A stretch of DNA of 64,000 bases from Selaginella moellendorffii. Its lineage: Eukaryota; Streptophyta; Lycopodiopsida; Selaginellales; Selaginellaceae. Shown in pieces: positions 54,573 through 64,000 of the stretch. The stretch spans positions 1 to 64,000 of the forward strand of contig NW_003314343.1 of the NCBI RefSeq assembly GCF_000143415.4, read 5' to 3'. The notes under the pieces are model-generated. The model was not told where the DNA came from. It searched no databases and was given only the letters and a program-made list of their open reading frames with translations. Numbering within the stretch: position 1 is the first letter of the stretch; the number at the start of each line of letters is the position of its first letter. Made by a program: the position numbers and the translations under genes.

Positions 54573-54585
54573 TTCTTGAATATTC
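54573..54585 (+). promoter_or_regulatory. Heat-shock-element-like site next to the TATA box
   Basis: TTCTTGAATATTC matches TTCnnGAAnnTTC, a three-unit heat-shock element, and ends 14 bp before the TATA box. Proximal HSEs at this distance drive heat-inducible plant promoters. Function is inferred. Confidence 0.5.
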
Positions 54586-54599
54586 TTAAGGCATCTGGG

Positions 54600-54610
54600 T
54601 ATAAATAGAG
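54600..54610 (+). promoter_or_regulatory. TATA box upstream of hammerhead (PLE2)
   Basis: TATAAATAGAG, a consensus plant TATA box, lies 45 bp before the hammerhead; PLE1 has the same arrangement at 46 bp. Confidence 0.7.
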
Positions 54611-54644
54611 GAAAAGAGGGGCTAGGTTAGACCATTTTCATGGC

Positions 54645-54697
54645 GACTACACCCGGCTGATGAGTCCCAAAAAGGACGAAACCGGTCTCGGGTTGTC
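54645..54697 (+). ncRNA. Type I minimal hammerhead ribozyme (PLE2/PLE3 junction)
   Basis: Identical over 53 nt to the PLE1 ribozyme: CTGATGAG, GTCC/GGAC stem II, CGAAAC, GTC with predicted cleavage after C54,687, and CGGGT closing helix I. It stands between two head-to-tail PLE copies, so self-cleavage would separate their transcripts. Confidence 0.93.
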
Positions 54698-55627
54698 ATG
54701 CCAATGTATTTCCTTTCCCTTTAGTGAATTTTTCATTATAAATTTTCTCTAGTTTTTCCTCTTATCTCAGATTGCCATAGCTGATCTCTAGCATTCTTGA
54801 GTTCCACTGGATCAAGCAATGTGGAGTGCTTTTGGCTAATTGCAATTCCAAAATCCTAAACACTTTCTAGCTCAAAAGCATCAAAGAGGCTTCACAAGCC
54901 CCACTTTGTTGCAAAAAGCATTCCTAAATCAGCTCTTCCATTCTCCAATTCATTTTACTTATTCATTGTCTCTGTTAGATCAAGTTCCAGGATTACATCT
55001 GTTGCTGCTAGATCGCTGGATTGCCAGAAAGTCCCAAATCACCAGATTGCAACGAGTATTGGATCATGGCCAGGAACGAAGAGTAAGTAGAAAGTGCCAT
55101 GCACTATGGTGCACAGAACACCATGGGGGATGACGCTGCCAAACAGCACCGCCATTGTGCTATTGCACTAAGTGGTTTGTTTGGCACTAACCCCAGCGAA
55201 CGTGCTAATAATCCAGCTCTTTATGGGACGCCCAAAAAAGGAGCCCTGCGGCTGCCACCAGCACTGCCAGCAGAGAATCAGCCCACTGGATCTCAATCTA
55301 GAGCCTCCACATGGAGTCTAGGGCTACAAAGAACGGGTGTAACTTAGTCAAGGATCTCCTGCTCTCAACCTTGACCGTCTGGAGGCTTGAGGGTGGATTT
55401 CTTGCACTAGTTCCTTGTGAAGAATTTATGGGTGTAACTCAGAGAAGGATCTCCTGCTCTTCTGCTGACCGTCTGGAGGCTTAAGAACAGATTTCTTTCA
55501 CTAGCTCCCCATGAAGGATGAAACGTGGATCTACACTCTCACCAAATGGCTTCATTACGATATTTCTTCTTAGGGATCTCAATCCCTTACACTTTCTGCT
55601 AGCTGTGACGGTCTGTGAGTAGTAGGC
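54698..55627 (+). other. PLE3 leader
   Basis: A 930-bp stretch without a convincing gene. It contains a duplicated phrase (AAGGATCTCCTGCTCT...GACCGTCTGGAGGCTTGAG and a second version, about 55,350-55,390 and 55,443-55,485). A 97-codon frame at 54,840 is probably fortuitous. Confidence 0.5.
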
Positions 55628-57590
55628 ATGCAAGCTTCTAGCCCTTTTTCTTCATCTTCATCGCCACTTAGTCATAGTTTAAGTGCTGGAGTGCCCTTGA
55701 ATCTCATCTGTTCTATCAACGCTGCTGCAGATCAGGAGACACCAACGAATTCCCGGTCCCCCACACCGGAATTCTCACCTCCTGAGTCAAGGCAGAACAC
55801 ACACGACACGCTCGTCTTGCCTTCCCAACAGACACTTGTCTTGCCTTCTCAGCGTGCACAAGCTCCTCAATCTCATCGTGGACTGTGGCCGAATTTCTCT
55901 CACCAGGACGTTCGCTCATACTTCATCCGGGACTCTGGTCCAGGACCGATTGAGATTGAAGACACAGCTGCAACTTCTGGAGTAATGCATGACCAGTGTT
56001 CTCTTCCTCTTATGGCAAATGCTCCTCCATCACCTCCTCACATCGCTTCATCATCTTGTCAAACACCAAATCCTCCACCATCCAATTCCATTCATGGATC
56101 AGCCCCTATTCACGGATTTACACTCTCATCTCGTATCATACCATCTTCTTCTTCCACACCAAATACAACGCTGTCTTCCATACCAATTACAACACTTACT
56201 ACCACGCACTCTACCAGCTCAAACGTCAGTTCCAACACCACTACCACGCACTCTACCAGCTCAAACGTCAGTTCCAACACCACTACCATGCACTCTACCA
56301 GCTCAAACGTCAGTTCCAACACCACTACCACTCACTCTACCAGCTCAAACGTCAGTTCCAACACCACTACCACGCACTCTACCATGTCAAATGTCAGTTC
56401 CAACACCACTACCAGGCACTCTACCACCTCAAACGTCAGTTCCAACACCACTACCACGCACTCTACCACCTCAAACGTCAGTATATGCACTCACGACCGA
56501 GTCTCCTCCAGCTTCTCCTGAATTCTTGAGGGAACTGGCACTTACAGAGGAACGACACTTGGCTGAACGACACTTGGCTTCACGACCTGTCTCGGCACCG
56601 CTGTCAACGGCTACATGGTCCACTGTAGCATCAGTGAGAGATATGCAGCCCACTCTGCCTCCAGCAACTGCCCCAGTAGCAACTATGCCGCCTAGGAGAT
56701 CCGTTGTGCCACCTGTGACCGCCTCTACATCCCCTATGGCTGTGGCTACAACAAACTCACTCTCACCACATGCACCAGCATATACACCCATGTCTACGCT
56801 TGCATGTACCTCTGTGCTCACAACTACAACCATCCATACACCTACTCCATCGACAACTAGCCCTCTACTCTTTGCTACAACACCTCATACTCCACCAACT
56901 TTCTCCACCTCGCCTCCTGTTCCATTAACCTTCTCCACCACACCACCTTTCTCCATGGCCTCCACTTTACCAACACTCTTTTCATCAACAACTTCAATCC
57001 CACCACCTTTTTCATCCCCAGCTGTGCCATCATCTACTCCATTCTCTGGATTGGTAGACCTCTTCACAGTGTTGCAGAATAGTGCTGGCATTTCTGCTAC
57101 TGGAAACACTCTTCCACAGCAGTTGCCACCTTTCCTTGCCCCTGGCAATGCCCTCACTAGCTCCTCGACTGAGGGACTTGGTAGGCTTGATGAGGCTCTT
57201 TCTGCCATCCTTGAATGCTCAATCAAGGAATTCATGAACGAGTTCAAGTCTCTGAATCAAACTCACAAGGCTGTGAAGAGATTGACTCAGCTCCGTGATA
57301 ACCCTCAAGACCTTCGCATTCATGTGCCAAAGCTTGAGGTGTCCTCTCACGGTCAGGAACTTCTTGATGCCAGCATCAAAGCAATCCATGAACAATACTT
57401 GAAGGACAGCAACAGTCTTATACCAGAGTTTCGGGTTCCCAACCCAAACTTTGATCCTCCCCCTGCTTCCTGGCACATGGAGTCACGAGTTTCCCGCATT
57501 CGAGAGCACCTTCTCCAACGTCTTTCCTGTTGTAAAAGACCTCGATCTTTTCTAAGAGGATGGAGACGTGATGCAGTCCTTGCGCTGTGA
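55628..57590 (+). pseudogene. PLE3 N-terminal protein, frameshifted, with deletion
   Basis: The ATG at 55,628 opens a Ser/Pro/Thr-rich frame that stops at 56,521. A different frame (open from 55,989) carries on through the 42-bp repeats into a Pro/Thr/Ser-rich segment and then the same coiled-coil start as PLE2 (ALTSSSTEGLGRLDEALSA). After IHEQYLKD it jumps straight to SNSLIPEFRVPNP of the RT N-terminus; PLE2 has about 1.24 kb there. Both edges carry AAGGAC, consistent with deletion between short repeats. A CGA to TGA change stops the frame at 57,588. Not functional. Confidence 0.75.
56198..56491 (+). repeat. Seven 42-bp coding tandem repeats
   Basis: Units start at 56,198, 56,240, 56,282, 56,324, 56,366, 56,408 and 56,450, each like ACTACCACGCACTCTACCAG followed by CTCAAACGTCAGTTCCAAC. 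All three + frames are open through the array, giving 14-residue repeats (for example TLPAQTSVPTPLPR or STSSNVSSNTTTTH). Identity between units is high, so it expanded recently. Confidence 0.9.
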
Positions 57591-57605
57591 CACGATCATA
57601 GTATT

Positions 57606-57923
57606 GTGATTAAGCCAGCCGACAAAAACCTCGGCATAGTTGTTCTGGACCGCATGTGGTACATTCAAGAGGCTATGTGCCAACTCAATGATCCTCTTGT
57701 CTACAAGAGAGTTGAGTCGATTCCACATCAACCCATGCATGAGCGCCTCCTTGAACTTCTCCTGAAGTATAAATCTTGCTCATGGCTCGACAAGAACACA
57801 GCCAAGTACCTTGCCACTTTGCCCTCACCTCCACGTAAAGCTTGTTTGTTGTATTTTCTTCCGAAAATACACAAGCAGCCAATTCATGGGAGACCAATTG
57901 CTAGCTATGTTGGCTATATTTGG
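57606..57923 (+). pseudogene. PLE3 RT N-terminal part, truncated
   Basis: KPADKNLGIVVLDRMWY through FLPKIHKQP to SYVGYIW, over 95 percent like PLE2 by eye. It is in frame with the preceding part except for the TGA at 57,588. It is interrupted by telomere-like sequence. Confidence 0.85.
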
Positions 57924-57937
57924 TTTAGGGTTTAGGG
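57924..57937. repeat. Two TTTAGGG units at the PLE3 break
   Basis: TTTAGGGTTTAGGG directly follows the cut RT sequence. The polarity is opposite to that expected for telomere attachment of a + strand PLE 3' end, so it more likely marks a healed break or end-joining event. Confidence 0.75.
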
Positions 57938-60319
57938 CAGAGCAGGACGTTTGTATGGTAGTACAAGAGTCTAATAAGAGTTGCAGCTCAATTTCCATCT
58001 ACGTTTAGAACACACAAATCACCCTTTGTGCTAATTGAGCTTTTGCCAAATAAAGTAATTGAGAGGCTTTACACTATAAACATGGAACAGAGAGATATAA
58101 AGCTTGCTGCTAGGTGTAGGCATCAGTTTTGGAGACACTTTTACCGTCATTTTGATCTCTAAAGAATTAAAACATGTTAAGAGATATTAATAAAAGGTTT
58201 TGCTAAAAAGGTGAAATAGCCTTAGACAGTCCCAAAAATTCTAAAATATATTGCAAAGCTCAAAAATCTATCATACAAACTCAAAGACTTATATTAACCA
58301 TAACCACCCATTGGTGAAGAGGGTAGGGAGAAATTTGTCATGAAAAGAAATTTTTGTCTAAATCTGAAGCAAAGTTTTCCATAAATTAACTATCACATGT
58401 TTGAAAAGCTACCTAATATCATTCCACAAGCAAATTAATCTATGATAGGCTATTATGCACTAGATATTTTAACTCTTGTGTTGGTTCCATAGGGCAATTT
58501 CACATAATGGTCTCCACGCCCCGTTCAAATTAGTCTTTAATGTTGATCCAATTTGCCCAAAATTTACTAAGAGCAATAGGCCATTCTTTCTAATTCCACA
58601 GTTGTAAAGGTAAGGTTGGCTATAAGTCAAAGGGTAAGATCTATTGTGAAGTAGGGAAACTACTCCAGAATTCACTATCATGCGCTAAAGACCTTACATT
58701 GAATTAATCATAACTATATTAGGCATGGGCCAAAAGGGGAGAGATTAAGGATTGATGACCCTCCACTATCCTAATAGAAGTTGAATGGGGAATTAGGGTA
58801 GATAAAATAAAAATGTTTACTAGCAATCCACCACACCTATCAGAATATACATTTTGCTTATAGACCCTAACGAAAGTTAGTTAATCCCCACTCTGTGTAA
58901 CTAGATAAAAGTATAAGAAAGCAAAAATTATACTATCTTGTGTGCCAAACTAGGCCAGCAAATGATAGATTTAGCAAAATTATATAAAAAGCTGGACAAA
59001 TTACTAAGTAAAATACTTGATAATATTTTGCTCAAGGTATACAGAAGTTTGACTTCTAGTACCTTTACTATTGTTAAAAAATGTGTGCTAATATACTTAG
59101 ATTATTTTGTAGGTACACAGTGTAAGTGAGACTTATATCTGTGGAGTTACCTTCAAAAAAAGAAAATAGTACCAGGATTCATCCTAGATAGAGAGATAGT
59201 TTGCCTATCTGAGATAGATGCAAATCCTGAGTATTATAACATGCAAAGGATTTATAAATTTTTGCCTAGTAGACAATTGCTAAAATTTTATGCAATCTTA
59301 GGCATATTGTAGGAACTTTAATGGTCCATAATAAAGGTTGGATACCCATTGGCAAAAATACATTTGTTGATAATTGGGCTAATAGACATTGGATCATTTT
59401 CGAATCTAGATTGATAGGCAACAAAAGTTTGTGGAGTAAAAATCTCTGAAGGTGGACACACCTAAGCAAAATAGATACGTTGTAAAAAATAACATTTATT
59501 TCTCGAGAAATTTCTAAGACTTTCATATAGGAAATGTCTTGGATATTTAGCCTCTAAAGGAAACCCATCCCCATTTCAAAATTAATTAGAAAGCTAGTGT
59601 AAGCAATTAATTTTTTTATCTTACTTTAGTCACTTAATCATAGCTTTGACCATATGAAAGAGTTTCACTCTCAACCTCCATAAGTCCTATTCCAGACTTA
59701 GGGACTTGTTAGCCCCAAGAATGGCATCTATGCCACTCAACTATTGCATTTGCACTCACCTTGGGTGATCCACCTTGGATCACCCAAGTGATCCACATGT
59801 CAGATCCCATGACTGATACCCAAAGGTACCATTAACATATCAGCCCGTTATGCTAAAGCTATGCTCATCCACCTTTGTCAAACTGGTGGTCCGACACCAT
59901 TTGCATCACAGTCCCGTCTTTCAAAGACTGGGCCATCTATGCATGACTGATCATCCTAGATCCACTCTTTAGCATCCTTAGAATGCCTATAGATATGAGG
60001 AACAATCTTCCCCAATATCCCTTTTTCGGTCCCCACTAAGTCCCTTTCCGTCCATAGCCCACTGAGTCAAACCCCACAGGCCCAACCACTATGTTTTACT
60101 AACCTCTGGGACTTCCTTGTTATATGATAACATCCTTGGTCACCACACAAGTGGACTACTCCTCTCCCTTTCCATAGTCTAGGATTCTGGGATGACATTT
60201 CAAAACATTGCGGCCATATACGAGCTTCATGGGTACGCTTCCCACCATCTGCCTTTGGGTGCCCTAGCTAGGTGGCTAGAGCAAGGTTCTAATGAGCTAT
60301 GCCAAGTATCCAAGTAAGT
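57938..60319. other. AT-rich region without genes
   Basis: No frame over 90 codons with protein-like composition. From about 59,640 the DNA becomes less AT-rich and contains a short repeated phrase (CCTTGGGTGATCCACCTTGG and GATCACCCAAGTGATCCAC, 59,758-59,797). It may be the edge of an old LTR element. Confidence 0.45.
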
Positions 60320-61630
60320 AGTTCCACCCACACTTGGACTGGGAGTATGACCATTCGATCTCTTGGGGGAGCTAAAGCCAGCTTTTGAACACTTCACCAA
60401 ACTACCCTATTTCTCTGTCTATATTCACTCTAGCTTTGGACTTCCTAGTAGTTATATCATCACCCAACATATGGGTAGAGCCTTCTTGGGCCACATTGGT
60501 ATTTCCTAGCCAAATTGATTCCACTCGAGTCCAACCCCCACCCTCCCCTCGGGGGATGATCACTTTGGGCTTTCACCCAACAGCCTGTATTAGTATTTAG
60601 ACTCAGACTCGGACTCGAACTCGGACTCGAACTTGAACTCGAACTCGGTCTCGGTCTCGGTCTCCATCTCAATCTTGGTCTTGGTTCCATCTCGGACTTG
60701 GACTTGGACTTGGTCTCGGTCTTGGTCTCAGTCTCGGTCTCAGTTCCATCTTGGACTCCATCTCGGGTCCATCTTAGACTCAATCTTAGACTCCATCTCG
60801 GACTCCATCTCAGACTCCATCTTGGAAAGAGCTTCAACCTCCACCCTGTTAATGTGTCCAAAAACGCCCCTTTGCTAACAACTCCACACCATCTAGTGGT
60901 CTAAAGATATATCAGGAGCAATTGGATCAATGAGTGATTGAGGCAGCCCCTTCATCAAGGAAAGGCAAAGCATTAGCTTCATAAGTCAACACCATTTTTG
61001 TAGCCAAGGAACTCTATAGAAAACAGCAAAAAGCTGCAACCACTTGAGCCCAAGCGAAGAAAAAGGCAGAAGAAGAAGACTCCATCTCGGGTCCATCTTG
61101 AATTCCATCTCAGATCCATCTCGGACTTCATCTTGGGTCCATCTCGGATTCCATCTCGGACTCCATCTCGAGTCCATCTTGGACTCAGACTCAGACATGG
61201 ACTCGGACTCGGACTTGGTCTTGGTCTCAGTCTTAGAGTTCATCTCAAACTCCGTCTCAGACTCCATCTCGGGTCCATCTCAGACTCCATCTCTAGTCTA
61301 TCTCAAACTTCATCTCGGACTTAGATTCGGACTCAAACTTGGACACAGACTCAGACTCAGTCTTAGTCTCGATCTCGGTCTCGGTCTAGGTTTTAGACTC
61401 CATCTCGAACTCCATCTCAGACTCTATCTCGGGTCCATCTCAGACTCCATCTCGAACTCCATCTCAGACTCTATCTCGGGTCCATCTCGGACTCCATCTT
61501 GGACTCCATCTCGGACTATATTTTAGGTCTATCTTGGACTCCATCTCAAACTCCATCTCTGGTCCATCTTGTACTCTATCTCGGATTCCATCTTGGACTC
61601 TATCTCAGGTCACACTTCTATGTGTCATGT
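60320..61630 (-). repeat. Diverged Ty3-type LTR remnant with expanded hexamer arrays
   Basis: Sequence near 60,540-60,610 (CTTTGGGCTTTCACCC, TGTATTAGTATTTAG) matches the minus orientation of the Ty3 LTR. It is followed by long arrays of GGACTC/CATCTC-type hexamers (60,600-60,830 and 61,080-61,610) separated by about 250 bp of unrelated sequence. Long frames through the arrays result from the period-six repeat and are not genes. Confidence 0.6.
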
Positions 61631-62235
61631 GTTGGTCTTCTTGTGTCCCTTTTCTAGAGACTCACTTATTGCTCACTTCGTGCTCGTTTCTTAAGCACTT
61701 CATTGAGAGTTTCACTCCTGCTTTCAACTTTTCAAGTCGGAGCGTTTAATCCAAACGTGTTACTCTTATTTGGCTTCCGCTTCAGCCACTACCACATGGC
61801 ACCCTTTTGGCTCCATTTTTGGGGTTCTAGGATTTGTGTGTCACAGCTAGGTGCTTATTTATAAGAGTGACTGATAAGCCAATTTATAAGGGAAATACAT
61901 TGCATACCAAAACCCTGTATCACTCACTTCACAAACAAGGCATAATAATTAGGCCTGCCATAGTAGCAATGCCAACAGACTTTGAAATATATAGGCATAG
62001 ACTAACAATTGATTTTATCTATAAAGCTTTAGAAGCCATAGTCTTTATGCATATAATTGTCACTGCTTATACCAAACAAGGTAATAGATATACAATATTT
62101 CCCTCACAATCTGATGAGCAGAAGGTAGTCTGAAAAGAAGTATTCCCAAGATCTTGAACAAGATTACAAAACATGATATTTGCGATTTTAACCTCCTTTT
62201 AAAACAGACTAAATCTTTGCTCAACCAAGCTAGAG
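61631..62235. other. Unassigned stretch
   Basis: No gene recognised. A 99-codon frame at 61,834-62,133 has pieces that look like copia or gypsy coding sequence in composition, but no motif. Confidence 0.3.
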
Positions 62236-64000
62236 AAAATGACTTACCCAATCGGTCTGGTCTCCCGAGACATAGCATCGCAAATAATCCTCTAGCTGCC
62301 TATTCACCCTTTCCGTTTGTCCGTCTGTGAAGAAGTGTTAGTGCCATCAAACTTGACTTAATACTCATTACCTGTCTATGGGTGATAGGCTGTGCTGAAT
62401 TTCAACTTGGTGCGATACTGTTTCAGGAGTGTTCTCCAGAACCTACTGGTGAAGATCTTATCTCGATCTGAGATAATCTCTTCTGGCCTTCCCCGCACTT
62501 GAATCAATTGTTCGAAGAACAGCTTCGCCACACCTTCCGCATCCACTTCCGTTGTGGTGGGTATGAAATATGCCATCTTCAAAAATCGATCCACCACCAC
62601 GAATATCGCATCGAACCCCTCGCTTGGGAGGAGTCCCGTGATGAAGTCCATCGTAAGACATTTCCACGGATGATCTAGAATTGGGATGCTTTGCAACAAG
62701 CCCCCACTAGCCTTAGTCACGGCTTTGACCTGTTGACATGTTGGACATGTCTTTACATAGTCTTGGACATCCTTAACCATATCTAGCCAGTGGTACTTCC
62801 TTTTGAGTAAGCCTATTGTCTTGGGCACTCCGCCGTGTCCCGCAAGAAGTCTGTCATGACACTCTTCTAAGGTTACCTTCCTTAGTTCCCCTTATGGAAC
62901 ATACACCCTCGTTTGCTTGTAATATATGAGTCTGTTGCGTTCCACATAGCCCGTTTTCTCTTCCGTTGGCAGCTCACCTCTCTAGTGAGCTTCCCGTGCC
63001 TCTAGATTCCTCAGCAAAACTTCTTGTGCTAGACCATCGTTCTCATATGCGGTCCGCACATCATCCCAAAAGGTTGCTGTCGCGCTGGATACCCTAAACT
63101 TCAAGCTCGCTTTTCGACTTAGCGCATCTGCCGTGATGTTACTCTTCCCAGGCTTGTACAGAATCTCGCAATCAAACTCGGCCAAAGCATTGGCCCACCA
63201 ACCTTGTTTCCCTCTCAGGTCGGGCTGTGACAAGAAGTGTTTCGTTGCCACATTGTCCGTGTAAACCTTGAAGTGTTTCCCAAGGTAGTGTCGCCACTCC
63301 TTGAGCGCCTTGACCATCGCAAACAATCCCTTCTCATGGGCAAACCACTTCCATTAAGCCTTATCCAACTTCTTCGAGAAGAACGCTACTGGATGGTTGT
63401 CTTGCTTCAATACTGCGTCCAACGCAAATTCTGAAGCGTCCGTTTGTACCTCAAAGTCCTTACCAAAGTCTGGTAACGCCAACACGGGAGCCTTCCTCAA
63501 CTTCCCTTTGAGGTGGATAAATGCCACCTCGCATTCCGCTGTCCATACCATTTTCCCTTTTCCCGTTTGGTCCGTTAAGGGTAGAGCTACTCTCGAATAG
63601 TGTTTGATAAACTTTCGGTAGTAGTTGCATAGCTCCAAGAACGCCCTCAACTCATGTACATTCGATGGTCGCTCCCATTCCTAGATCTCTTGGACCTTTT
63701 CTGGGTCCACCTTGAGCCCGTTGTGGCCCACCACATGCCCGAGAAACTTTACCTGTTGTTGAGCAAAGTCACATTTGCTCTCTTTAGCATACAGTTTGTG
63801 TTCCTTTAGTTTCTCAAACACCTTGTTTGTGGGTTTGACTCTTTTTGCTTGACTCCTCCACGTACTTGCTCGCTGGCCGCCGGATTTGCCTTTCCGGAAC
63901 TCTGAGGATTCATTCTTAGAGAAACTCTTCTTGAATTTCCCTCTACTATACGTTCCCCTTGGTTTGGCCCCTTTGCTAAATTTGGACCCTGACCCCGTCG
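62236..64000 (-). pseudogene. Ty3 chromovirus copy, deleted, runs off the window
   Basis: On the minus strand from the right edge: gag linker (63,823-64,000), then a deletion joining it to the end of RT (KVFEKLREH region), RNase H, integrase with CPTC zinc pair and catalytic motifs, and the first intron (about 62,323-62,371). Homology stops at 62,236 in exon 2. Several stops (for example near 62,895 and 63,355) break the frame. It resembles the 40-42 kb copy more than the old 6-7 kb copy. Confidence 0.88.

Larger units (their letters stand above)
50691..54687 (+). mobile_element. Penelope-like element PLE2 with hammerhead
   Basis: It comprises the N-terminal region, the reverse transcriptase, a 3' region with telomeric motif, GAATATTC pairs, TATA box and hammerhead. 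It is 5'-truncated at 50,691, where it faces the inverted fragment. No GIY-YIG endonuclease follows RT, so it belongs to the endonuclease-minus group. A second copy (PLE3) continues directly after the ribozyme, giving a head-to-tail arrangement as is common for PLEs. Confidence 0.88.
54688..57923 (+). mobile_element. Penelope-like element PLE3, 3'-truncated
   Basis: It begins at the hammerhead cleavage site, has a 940-bp leader, a Ser/Pro/Thr-rich frame with a 42-bp tandem repeat, an N-terminal region with a large in-frame deletion, and the first part of RT. It is cut off in the RT after SYVGYIW, where two TTTAGGG units follow. It is the only copy here that preserves the 5' portion. Confidence 0.85.

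Noticed and set aside
56198-56491. CRISPR-like appearance of regular repeats
   Set aside because: Units are contiguous with no unique spacers and lie in a eukaryotic retroelement frame.
57924-58100. Searched for a third hammerhead after PLE3
   Set aside because: PLE3 is truncated inside RT; no CTGATGAG...CGAAA arrangement follows.

Overview
This window is the left end of a plant chromosome. It opens with about 289 bp of uninterrupted Arabidopsis-type telomere repeat (CCCTAAA on the + strand) and runs inward. Three things suggest a lycophyte such as Selaginella moellendorffii: very short spliceosomal introns (38-79 bp), chromodomain Ty3/gypsy elements, and endonuclease-less Penelope-like elements (PLEs), a group reported from Selaginella. 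The species is an inference.

Layout. 1-289 telomere. 290-4757 a degenerate PLE whose 3' end carries a TATA box, a hammerhead ribozyme and then a second telomere tract (4758-5153); this is the arrangement expected if the element was reverse transcribed onto an open chromosome end and then re-capped by telomerase. 5154-5660 a broken host-like gene. 5780-16210 an old minus-strand Ty3 copy split by a younger + strand Ty3 chromovirus (7560-15733, TSD CCATG). 16211-21200 AT-rich sequence with gene fossils. 21538-24156 the clearest host gene, a TKL-type protein kinase fused in frame to a PP1-type phosphatase domain that has lost key catalytic residues. 25682-27824 another Ty3 remnant. 27825-40384 a large DNA-transposon-like element with divergent genes: on the minus strand a ParB-like plus methyltransferase-like multi-exon gene with an FCP1/HAD-type C-terminal part, and on the + strand a long transposase-like frame. 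40385-43747 rearranged Ty3 pieces. 45967-46253 a MITE sharing the left terminal repeat of the large element. 46254-49530 AT-rich, strongly C-over-G skewed DNA. 49537-57937 three more PLE pieces (one inverted, two head to tail), with a second identical hammerhead and small telomeric patches at breakpoints. 57938-62235 AT-rich and LTR-derived repeats. 62236-64000 a Ty3 copy running off the window.

Main biological points. (1) Telomere-attached PLEs carry an identical 53-nt hammerhead 45-46 bp after a TATA box, with heat-shock-element-like motifs upstream. (2) The 27.8-40.4 kb element is sprinkled with at least 20 copies of one palindrome (half-site ATGGCRTG). Several make up most of 38-54 bp introns of its own ParB-like gene, which raises the possibility of introner-like behaviour or a parS-like recognition system. 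(3) The Ty3 chromovirus keeps two spliceosomal introns inside pol in several copies. (4) The kinase-pseudophosphatase fusion is an unusual protein architecture. No bacterial operon, CRISPR array, rRNA or tRNA gene was recognised.
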